From Apteryx mantelli (lineage: Eukaryota > Chordata > Aves > Apterygiformes > Apterygidae): a DNA stretch of 64,000 nt. Where the stretch lies: the NCBI RefSeq assembly GCF_036417845.1, contig NC_089978.1, positions 128,246,183 through 128,310,182 of the forward strand. Reading direction: 5' to 3'. A program made the position numbers and the translations under genes. Below, piece by piece: positions 39,201 through 51,200 of this stretch. A model generated the notes under the pieces. That model saw only the letters and a list, made by a program, of their open reading frames with translations, did no database searches and was not told where the DNA came from. How positions within the stretch are numbered: position 1 is the stretch's first letter; the number at the start of each line of letters is the position of its first letter.

Positions 39201-42200
39201 CTGTTGTTTGACGTATTGAAGGTTCCTTTCTGACATATCAGTATTGGCCCAATCAAACCAGAGTGAATATCTTTCTCCTAGGAAATAGTAAACCCATATT
39301 ATAAGTAAGAGTGGATTTCCCAAAAGATGTTAAAACCCAAGAATTTGCATTCTTATAAAACTCCTTCTTTGAGCTTTTATTTAGCTTTTCGAATTTGAGG
39401 AATTGCTAAGGTTGGATCACCTGCAAGTTGGAGATAAGAAGGGACCCTGTCTCTGATTTTAGCCAACATCAGGTTTCTCCTTCACTCCTTTTTCATCATT
39501 CTTTCACTCCTTTTTCCTCATTCTGAAGTCATTTTCATTTGCCCTTTTGTGAATTCCCCAAATTTCTGCAATAACCACTTTGAAATAGTATGTTTAGCAT
39601 TCCAGGTGAGGCTGCACAACTAATCCATATTACAGTCTCATAGCATTCTGTTTTATTCCATAATCTTTTTCTTATGCACCCTAATCTTCTCTTTTTGACA
39701 ACAGCTACATGTTGAGGAAAAACCTTCACTGAGCCTGTGATGTTCAAATTTCTCTCCTGAACTAATAGGATTAATAAAGAACTGCATAATCTAGATTTCC
39801 ACAAACACAACATTTATTTGCTATGATGCTGCTCATTTACTTACCTTGGTTAACTCTTTCTGATGTTCCTCACAATTATCCCTCAACCTGAGTAACCTAA
39901 ATGCTTTTCTCTTTGGCAGATTTTAACTTTGTTATTCACAATTCCTATCACCTCTCATTAATCACATATTACAGGCCCTGGCTTCATGCGGACCCTTGTG
40001 GATGACCCACATTAACACTGTACTGATCTCCTCCCAGTTCTCCCTAGACTTGGTCCATGAGTCCTGCCTCTCTTATTCTATTTCTATTTAGTTTAGTAGT
40101 CTCTTATGTGGGGCCTTGTTTTGAAAGCTGCAAATTTAAACACAGAGATTTGTTAAGTTCTTCCTTATCTGCTGTTTTAAAGTTGTCTTCAAGAATTATA
40201 ATTGATTAGTGACCTGTGATTTTGTGTTACAGAAACTTCAAAATACCTTGATTTTCCACTTCTTTTATTCTTCTGTTTTTGACTTTTAGTTTGAATTAAC
40301 CAGAGAAAGATGCAAAACAATATGTGTTCATTAACTGTCACCCTCCCAGAAAGGCAGGTTATTGCTCCTATCTTTGAGGAGGAGTAGGGCATATCCAACC
40401 TGTGCCTTTACATCAGACTTCAAATTCTAGGTGGCCAGGGGGAAATTTGTCAACTGTGCTATACTGCTAACTGAGGGTCTGATCTAAATCCCATAGTGCT
40501 CTGCAGAAATGCATCACGCCTTGAAAATTTAAGAGAAAAGGCCTGACTTCCCATTGCTTTGTATCTTTACTCTCCCCTGCTCAATTTACTAAAGAGTTCC
40601 CTAATTTGAATTCTTTGTATTAGAATAACTGTGAGTAGCAGCAGCTTACTCCCTTTTTTAACTCAGTGTAAGAGATCAGATATCAGACAGGGGAACATCA
40701 GGCCCAAAAGAAAGGACAGCTATCTAAAAAGTGTTCTGCAGCTTACATTTCCACAGCTGCACAGTCACATCAATCCCAGGAACACTTCCACCTCTATTTT
40801 GACTTCCTTACCATATTTAAATCAGAGTAGTAGACCCAGGACCGACAAGCTGCTCCTGACTGCACAGGTCCAGATCGTCTGTTTGCATACCATACATATA
40901 TATAGCTGTTATTTGGCTGAATAGCATCGTCTTCCTTAAACCAAGCACTAGACTCATCATCATAAACGCTTCCCTCAGAGGACTTTTCATAGAGGAGTCC
41001 ATGAGCATGGAGGGAATATGGTCTGGATGCCAGATTCTTAAAATGAACCTAGAAAAAAGAAGCAATAGATTCTGATCAGCAAATTTGGGCTAAACCAGAG
41101 TCCCCGGATAATACATTCCAATGACCTCAAACCAGAGTCCCAATTTGTGTAATGATTACAGGCCAAGCTGTACAAAGCAAATCTGGCAGGGATAGCCTTT
41201 GAGATCTCCAAGAGTGACACTCTTCGATGAAGGCAGTTAATTAGAAAGCAGGAAGCATGAGTCCAAGGCCCCATCTTCTACTGAGCCTAGGGTCCTAGGA
41301 CTTTTATTGCAGCTCTACTCCTGGATATGCTTCTTTAAAGCAAACAGAGAGATTGGGAGTTTCTACCCCTTCTGCTCTTCTGTGAGGCTGCATTAGAGAA
41401 GGGCAAGAGATAACCATACTGTAACATCAGACCCCTGCACATGTCACTCTCACTGAAGTCAATGCTTCTCCCTTGTCCTAGAGAAGAAGCATGAGGACAG
41501 GGCGATTACATATTTACCTCCCCTTAGAGAATGACGTTCCCAAATTCAGATAGCCTCTTCTCTTCTCTTACTCATGTTTTTAACATAGCTCAATGTGTTC
41601 CTATTGCACACTACTCATATCGAAGTAAACTGCCCCATCTAGTCCATCCCTCTGTTTTGGAAGACTGTATGGAGAATGATAAGGACAGAAGTGAAAAGTC
41701 TACATTAATTTGCTTCCTAAAGCAAATATACTATTGTATCACTAGAGACACAGTTCCTCTCCACCCTTTTTGTTTTTATTAGAACTGACCAACACATTTA
41801 CAGCACGAGTTTTCAGAGGAAAGTATACTCTTTGGACAAAGACATATTTTCATCTTGGATGGAAATTTTCTAATATCTCTTAAAAAAAGTTCACTTTTTC
41901 ATCTAAAAAGTAGTATTTTCAATGATGTCTGGGTTTAAAAAAACTTAAAAAAAAATTTAATGTTAAGCTTAAGTCTGCTTTTATATTAGACCAGTATTTA
42001 ATAAACCAGGATTTGATAAAAATTTGATAAATTTGAGTTATTTGATAAACCAGTATTTAACAGTGGGAAATATAAGGAAGAAAAACAGAAGTTTATATAC
42101 ATACACTGTGGAGAGGAAAGGGGCTTCTTACACCCCTTCAGTGAAACATGCCACCATGCTCTTATGTCCTCATTGCAATTTCTGGCCTTGAAAATGTGTT

Positions 42201-45200
42201 TCCTCTATAGCTTTCTTTTAATTTTTTGGGGTATTTTCTAATCAGTTCTATGTCACCCTGTTAGATCTCCAAAAAAATCCTAACATACTGCACACATATC
42301 AAAACAGTGACCTACTAGGATGACATCATCCACTTCAGCCCGGATAACTGGCCCCAGGATGCCAAGGTGTTCTTCATATTCATTTTCTTCCTGAGGAGTT
42401 GTAAAGGTACTATCTGTATAGCTTCGAAAAATCACTTTCTTATATTTGATGCTGCCTCCACCTTGACAGGTTTTGTCATTCACTGTCGGGCTGAAAGAAA
42501 ATCTCCAATAAAAAAAGTCCACAGTGGAAGTAGAAATATCAGCTCTGATGATGAAATCTGAATACTCATACAGCAGAAACACTTTAGATAAGCCCATGTC
42601 AGACAATTCACAATGAAAATCCTAATCTACAAGGTTTAAGCAATTCTAGTGCTACAGTTATATACAAGATCTTTGAAAGATTTGGTGAGCTGCCACTGAC
42701 AAAAACTCCAACTAGTCTCTGAAAACCCATCTCAGCTCTATTTTCCTTTTATACCATTAGCCTTAATAAGCTAAATCAGAGCTTAGCTCAGCATGTAGTG
42801 GGCCTACCACCTACACCCAACTCTCTCAAAGATGTACCTTCTCTGGAGAGCTAACAGAAACACATTTTATATCAGATTGTATCTGCATTTGGCAAGATAG
42901 AGCTGGTAAGAACAGATAAGCTTTTAGGCACCCAAATCATTCTTCACATCTGAAACAGAAGCACCAAAACTCCATTACTCTAATAAAATATATCGTTGTT
43001 CCCCCTAAGCCCTGCCTCATTATCAGATATGCAGAAATAGAAACTTAACCCTTCTTAGTCATCTAATACGAGGAAAGGTTGTTTTCAGCTCTTCTACACA
43101 CTGAGATTGTGAGTACTATGGGCTCCAAATTTAAGTGGAACTATGCACCTTCACAGCAGCTGAGGATGGACCTCACTGGGGAGGTCTAGATAAAACTCTC
43201 AGTATCAGAATTTATTTTTTAAGCACATAGAGAAACTGTCTGAGGTTTCTGTCATTTCTGCAACTATCGCTTATATCGACCGAGATGAGGTAGGAATATA
43301 CCTGGAAAATGCTGGAAAAGTGGAAAAAACAAAAAAATCAATCAAGCAAATTGGAAATGCCATTTAAAAAATAAAATATTCCTGGAGCTGAATTTTCTGT
43401 AGTGAAAGCATTCCTGCTCCTGTTTTTGGTGCTTGTGATAAAAGCTGAAGTTGTGCCAAAATAGGCAGTTTAGGTTTTGTTCATTTCAAAGACCACAAAG
43501 TTCAGCTTTTTGATGAAAAATGACTAGAAATTTTACACATTGTAGGGTTAGTGGTGATCTTAATTCATATGAATTTTGATTTTTTACTATGGAGATTCTC
43601 TTAAGTCACATATACTCTTTAGTGTGGCATGGGGGGGCAATCTTCCCTGTCAAAATATAAGAAAAATCTTCAACATTAGGGTTTTGTGGTTGGTGATCCA
43701 GTGAGCTTCGGATTTCTTGAGACAATACAAACAACAATGCAATAATTCATGCATCTGTATCTTTACTTTAAGTGTAAGGCAGTCTCCATCACCAGTGCAT
43801 TTAATCACATCTTTCATGTATTTTTTACTACCACAGCCTTGAGAGGTTGGAAAATACTATTATCCAATTTTAGAATACAGAATCGAGACACTAGAACAAC
43901 TTCTTGCTAATGCCAGAAACTGTCATTTCATCCTGCTTATAAGCATGTCCATACTATATTAGATCAGTCAGTCCATTTAATTCCTGGAAAGACTTTGTAC
44001 AAACGGGTCTCTATCCTGTGCTCTTCTTTAGCATTCAAGAACTCAAGGTGAAAGTAAAACAGCTCATTCAAGTACAACAAAACTAACTGGAAATTCCCCT
44101 CCCTGTCTGTTATGGTGGGTTTTTCAGCCTCTGTTTTAAAGACTGTTTCTAGTGAATCTACGGAAGGGGGCCAAGAAAAAAATGAGTTCTTTTGCTCTTC
44201 TTACTCACAGTAATTCCTCTGTATAACATTTCTAAATGGGTCCCTACCTCCCATGGAAAATCTATAGAGTTCTATAACTGAAATGCTGGAAATCACATTG
44301 TGTGTAACATATGCTCTTAATTTTATCAGCATCTGAATCCACATTCTCCCAGTATGTATTAGGATGGTGTGTCAAATAAAAGCAAAGGATTTAGCCAAAC
44401 CTTTTTTTAAATCCTGCATAGTCCCACCAAACCTCTTCAGCTGCAATGTAGTATCTCCTCTCATTCCCTTTGCTACGCAGGTAATGCCCAGCAATGGAAT
44501 CTGGATTACGTTGTTCTTTGATATTCACTTTTGGGTCTGTCATGTATGGGTCTTCAAAGCTCACATAAAGGTATTCATATTCACCACCTGACGTTTCCTC
44601 ACTGTAATAATCTCCCTTAACATATTCATACTCCCCATTTTCATGGGGAAGCCCAATCAGAATTGATGGTTTAAATTGTCGCGGGGTCAGTGTGTAGTTT
44701 GTCAGCCCTTCATGGTTGGCTCTGCTCAGATGCATTGTATGGTTGGCATCATTGGGTGTCCCCGTTGTATTAATGTAACATGGTGGTGTTGTGTGGTTGG
44801 CCTCACTTGGGAACAATGTGCAGTTGAACTTCACAGTAGGCTTGGTGAGTTTGGGTGGCTTTTTACTCCTTGGGCTAAGCAAGTGAGTATTCTTTGGATA
44901 CTCCTTTTTTTTCCTTCGGGTCTTGATGAAGGTTCCAAATGTACTCAAAGTATCATTCTTGTTCTTCTCCTTTCCTTTCAGAGCTGGGTGCGTGTGGTTC
45001 CCTCCCTGTTTTCCTTCCATTAGATGTGAGTACTTCTTCATATGCTTCTCATTTAGGAATACTGTACCATTTCTGCTACCATGATTTAATTTACCACTAA
45101 CAGATTTATCTATATTTGCCTCTAATCCCAGACTCTCCTTTGCAGAGACCAAATTCCATTCCTCATTTGTCATTTTAGATGAATACTTGACAGTCCTGGA

Positions 45201-48200
45201 CAATGATGCTTCCAATAAGTTCTTCACTATTGCAGGATTGGAATTAGGGCTTATATTACCTAACGGATGATCTAGAGAAGTGTCTGCTTGTTTATCTTTG
45301 GATAGGTTGAATCCAGAGAGGCTGTATGCATTAGATTCATTTCTTTCTACAGTGAGTTCCAAAGCAAGTGTCAAGTTAATTACATGCATGGCATTTCCCA
45401 TTTTAGTTTCCTTCTCTTCCAGCTCATCATCATAATCACTCGGAAGCTGGTCAGTTCCCACCATGGCTATATTGGACGTGTTCTCCAGATGACTCATGGA
45501 ATGAGGTGCATTTGTCTTGTCAGAGAATGAGACATTTTTATTTCGTACGTGATATAGAAGGGATTTCATCTTTCGGACAGAGTAAAACTTAGTGGCCAGT
45601 GAGTTTCGCCTTTTCCTTTGATGATCAATGTTATCATTTCCTCTTCCTGTGCTTTCCTCCTGATGTTTTTCTGAAAAAAATTTACTCTCCTTTCCATTAG
45701 TGAGCAGCTCTTCTGCAACTTTCATTTGGGCTTCCCCATTGCTCAACAAGTGTTCACCTGCAGACATGTTACTATGATCTACTCCATAATTGCTTTGGCT
45801 CCTATTCTCAAAAACCAAGTCAGGCTTTCCATCACTTGTGCTAGTCAAAAATACATCCTCTTCTGCTGTGGCTGATGTGTAATTTGACTGGAATGTTTCA
45901 GCCTCAGTTAGGGGAATAGGAGTGATATGACTTTCTAAAAACACGTAAGGGTTTGCAGATTCATTACTCTTTATAGATGTTAGATCTGAGCCATGAGTCA
46001 CCTCAGAACTCACACTCTCAGTGTTAGAGTACTGTTCCCAGGCCAGTGCTGTAAGGTTTTGTGTTTCTTCATTGCCTTCTGACTTCCTTGAGCTTCGGAT
46101 GGAGTAAGCAGCGGCCAGGTAGTCCTGATAAGCCAAGTCCTCTTCCTCTCCTTCTTCTCCCTCATCTTCAACTGAGGTGGAAAGAGCATTTTTAACAGTC
46201 TTGGTGGAAGCAAAATCCACAACATCGTACGCATAATCTTCCTCATAGTCACATTTGGCATCTCTGAATCTCAGCCTCATGCCGTAACTCATCTCTGGGG
46301 TACCCCAGGATGCTAAAAGCCAAGTACCTGCAATTAAAATAAAAATTGTTTTCCTAATATGCATTATTTATGGTAGTTAACCTTGCCCATCACATAAATG
46401 GTCAGGGCAAATTGCTGGGTTTGTTTCCACAGCTCCTGCCACAGCAGAGTGCTGATACTCAGCTGGGATTCGTATGAGCTCCCACTGTAATAAAAAATAA
46501 TTAATACATATAAATAAATACATATAAGAGCTGGAGCTCTTCTCCAAACATTAAGCTGTACACAGGACCTGAGCCCAAACATATACCATGAAAGAGAGAT
46601 GGAGATGAAAAAGGAAGAAAGAAATGATATATAAGGTCCTCTGTTTAGATCCTGATCTAAATTTGGGATCTTTTGAGTAAAAAGTTTAAATTTTGTCTGT
46701 CCTTAGTGTTGTATGCATTGCCACAGAGAAAACAATTCTGTCCACAACAAACATTTTCTGAGACAACGTTCACAAACATTTTACAAACACAATGTATTTT
46801 AAAACCCTTTGAATGATTAAAAAACAGGACAATCTTTAAAAGAATAATGAGGTAACTAGGATTTTGAGTCTGGACACAAACATTAAGCTTCCAATCTGAG
46901 CATCTAAATGACTGATTTTTGGAGAACTTATTAAGACCCTCAAGTTAGAATTTAAGTTCTCCATTTGAAACCAGGATCTGCAGAGAACAATGTAAAATCT
47001 ATTTCCCTAAGTGGCATCAGACTGAGTTCTTTGCTTGTTATAGCTTGCTTTCAGAACTAGCAGAAATGACAAATAGAATATAGAACGACAGAGCCTGAGA
47101 AAAACAGCCTTCTAATAAAAAGGTCAGATTGAATTTTTCTGTTTTTATCAGACTTTAGCAATTTGCATAGCTTTCCTCATGTCCAACGACAATAACAAAA
47201 TTTACAAAAGAAAACATGGCTTAGGTGGAAAGAACAGACTGCATATCAAAACCAGGGAGAAGTACAGCTCCATTACTGGAGAAGTTTCTGTCAAGTCTGA
47301 TGAAGTTTTAATGATTGCCTAGTCTTAAATAATAAAAAAAACACATAACTTGTAATGCATTTTTAAATTGACAAGGTCCTGAGGCAGTCAGAACACTGAA
47401 AAGAAGTTTGGAAGGCCTAAAGAAATATTTAAATAGACAAAAGATAAACAAATATTAATCAGTATTTTAAATAGGATAACGCATCTAAACTCTTTGGGAT
47501 TTTAAGACCATCACCAATACTCACATACTTCAGTGAGGAGGAATCTCTGCCCTTTGGCAGGTAATGCCGTAAGTGTGCACTACATGACTTCTAGCTTCAT
47601 ATTTTTGGGATCTCAGTTATTAATCCTGCTAGATATTGAGATGGATACTGATGGACAAGTGATCTGATTCAGTCTGGCAGACTTTACTGCTCCTAAATGA
47701 CCACAGGCCTGAGGTGAGGGGTAGCCACTTTATTCAACAGTGACTAGCATAATTTGACAGTTTTGGTCCACTTTAACTAACTCAGGATGGAAAAGTATGT
47801 AGCAAAATTGTGAATCATACAGTAGAACTGATACTGGACTGTTTTCATGGGTAATCTTAGAATTGCCTTAAAAAGACCACTGCTAACCCTAATCTTAACT
47901 GTGGGGAGAAAAAGATAAACTATAAAAGCCACAGTATAGTATACAACTATGATATGCACCAAGTTTGTGTAGACAACAAAACTCCATGAACATCAGTTGC
48001 TTTGGGGAATGATTCAAAATTTTCTGTCACTGTGTTTATCCAAAAAGCTTTCCTATTTGGATAAATCCTTATGGACTAGAAATTAAAGAAAGTCTTAGAG
48101 GAGCTATGAAATAGACACTGCAGTCTTGCCACTTACCAACATTGTCCATTTCCACTGTGACTGATTCTCCACTCATTGGGAAAAGGTTCAGCACATCTTC

Positions 48201-51200
48201 ATATTTCCCTTGATACAGAAAAGAGTGCCCAGAAAGGCGAACAGAGACAATCTCATCATGAGCGCCAACACTGGAGAAGTGCCACTGAACCACATTATCT
48301 TGGCAAAATCCAAGGATTTCACTGCTGTCGGACACATAGCCATTTATTGCTAAAAAGAAAGCAAAACAAAAGTGGTCTAAATATTTTCATGCCTCACCAA
48401 TTTAAAAGTTAAAGAGCCAGAATTTTAAAACTTCCTGTTCTTTGACGTCAGTCCACTGAATTGGACTCACATTTGTACCATAAGAAAGACTGGCACAGGG
48501 CTGAAACCACAACAGCCTGGATGAAGATTCCAGCTCTGGAAATAGTATCTCTTATCAGCAGGATGCTGTGTGAAAGTTAAATAACCCTTGCCTTTGCTTC
48601 AGGGCCCAAAGCTAGTCCAGTCCCTAAAATACTGTAAATCTCTGTACAGTACTGCCTGTCCTGGTTAGACAATCACTGTTCCTCTAGAGAATTTCCTGTG
48701 TGCACTACATATGAGAATGAGCAATCATTGAATGCTTAGGCTCACATGAGTTTTCATAATCTTCAGCTTGATTTCCCACTCACTGTGCATTATGTTTGAG
48801 TTATAGAACTTAGGGTCATCCCTTTTAACACTGGCAGGGTTGCTGCAGTAGTCCTTGATGTTATCCTCTATGTACCAGCTCTTATTTTCATCAAACACAG
48901 CAAACATTGCCTGCTGCTCCCCATCTGCTTTTTTCTGAAAGACAATCAGCATAGCACAGTTACATTTCATGAGCAGTGATATGTATTAAGGACCTAAACC
49001 TACTATCCATATGCAAGCAACAAGCTCTACCTGAGTTGAGGTAAATAAGATCCAGGGATCTAAGTGAGAGGGACTATGGGGTCAGGGCTTCAAGCTGACA
49101 CTGTTACTGTGCAACCAACCCATGGTGGGACACTGTGCAAGCCATTTGCATATCAGCAGTGCTAGTAGTATGTGATTGGCCTCTGTAAAAGGGCCAGCCT
49201 CCTGGTTTGACCTAAACATAAGCTTTCAACATTTTTTCTCTCAAGTAACACTCAAGCCTTTGCCAAACAAGGTTTCCATGGATAAAAGAGAAGAATTGCT
49301 CTCCCAGAACTCCTTGATCTTGTTTGTGTTGCTCTGGATTCAGTGGTGTCTGAGATTGTCAGACCTTTTTGGGTTAAATCTGTTAAACAGAGAGGGGCCA
49401 GCTCAGATCAAAATGTCTTTAGAGTGCGAGGGTATAATAGAGGCATGGAAGTTTATTATCAAGTCTAGAACCAGACTTTCAAATTAGGCTCACTTCTTGT
49501 TGAAATGCTGCTCTGAGAAAATCAGAATGTGATTCCTCTACCCACTGCGGACAACGAGAGAACTGTTTCTTCAAGTCATTTCTCTGGAAACCTATTAGTT
49601 TGATAGCTCTTCTACAGCACATTAAGCAGAGGGCAAGCAGAACCAAATTCCATCGTAGTTCAAATTATATTAATGAGCAGAATCTGTCTCTGTGATGTTG
49701 CCAAACATGTTACCTGCACACCCTTCTGGGTCAGTGATTCACTTTTACAAATCAGAAGTGGGCCAATCAGTCCAGAGGCTATATCTCTCTCAATATCTAC
49801 AGCACTATGGTATAGCCTTGTAAGACACTGTGCATCCTGTGCAGTGGGTTGATCTGTTTCAGCAATTTTCCATTCATAAGTGTATGTCTTCCCAGGCTGA
49901 ATTCCTCTACTCTGGGTGCTGTTGCCTGAAGGAAAAATGAAGAGGAAGAACAATGATGATACACTTAGTGCCAGATCTTTAGATAGTGTCAGGTTTACAC
50001 CTGACACACCTTTTAATGAAATCAGTGCAGTTTTGCCATTTGAAGCTACTTCAAGATAACTGAAGTTCAGTCTAGTCTCTCTCTATAATCACAAACAAGA
50101 AGAGAAAAATGAGATGCCAATGTCTATGTTTTACATGTAATACCTTTGTTTCTCTATAAGGCAAAACAGGTCAGTAAAGGAAGAACAGAGACTTCAGCTC
50201 TCCCAGTCCTGCAGTTCTATCCACAACATCCCTTTCAAACCAATGAAACCCTCCACAACAGTCAGTGGTATGCAAAATGCGATCCATTCATTTCTTACTT
50301 GTGGTATCCAGAGGATAATTAGCTCCTTCTGCATTCTTTGAAAGTGTCACTCCATGGAAGTAAATGCTGTAGGGTCGACTAGCCTTATTTTTGAATACAA
50401 TCTATATTGATAGGGAAGTGAAGAAGAATGAATTTAGTGTTCAGAAAATCCTTGTCTGAATACATTACTAAAAGTTTCAGCTACGGTAGGATTTGTCTGG
50501 TTGTAGCCCCCTAGAAGTACTGGAAAGGGAAAGAGATGCCTTAAAACACCATCTCATAATATAATCTACAGTCCAAATGCTGCTGGTACCTAGCAGGATC
50601 CCCCTGCTGCTAGGCTTTGTAGAACTCATTGAGTGGGGTTCAGCTTCTTCTGTCTGGTAAATCTAAAAAGCACATGTCTTCTTCCAGCTGCTAGGCACAT
50701 ATTGCCTCAAGGAGTATGAAGTTATTGACTAAAGTTCCTAAGAATCTTCAATATAGGAGAAAAATGATAAAAAAAAAATCTTTTCCCAGGTTCCAGGACC
50801 CAAAGGGGAGATGGGAAGGAAGGGCAAACTCCCCTGCCTATTCTGGATGAAACAAGAGAAAAAGAAGAAACATTGTGCTAAATTCAAAGTCAGAGTCACA
50901 GAGTCATGGTGGCAACTAAGGGTCATGAAGCTTTGTGATGTATCACTAAGTGACAACAGAAGGGCAAGAGGATGTGACTTTGCAAAACAGCAGCACAAGC
51001 TTTTAATACAAATGCTTTGTAGTTTCATTTGATAACTCCATGAAAGAACTTCTAACTATGAAAAGTGAGTACCATTGTCTAAAATAGCCAGAAAAAATAA
51101 CAACATTAGGAATGAGGGGCTCATGAAGCTTAATCTCAGCTCTAAATTTCCTGAGAAGTCCAGCTGTACCTAAGCTTCTTCATTTTGGACCAGCTTCAAC

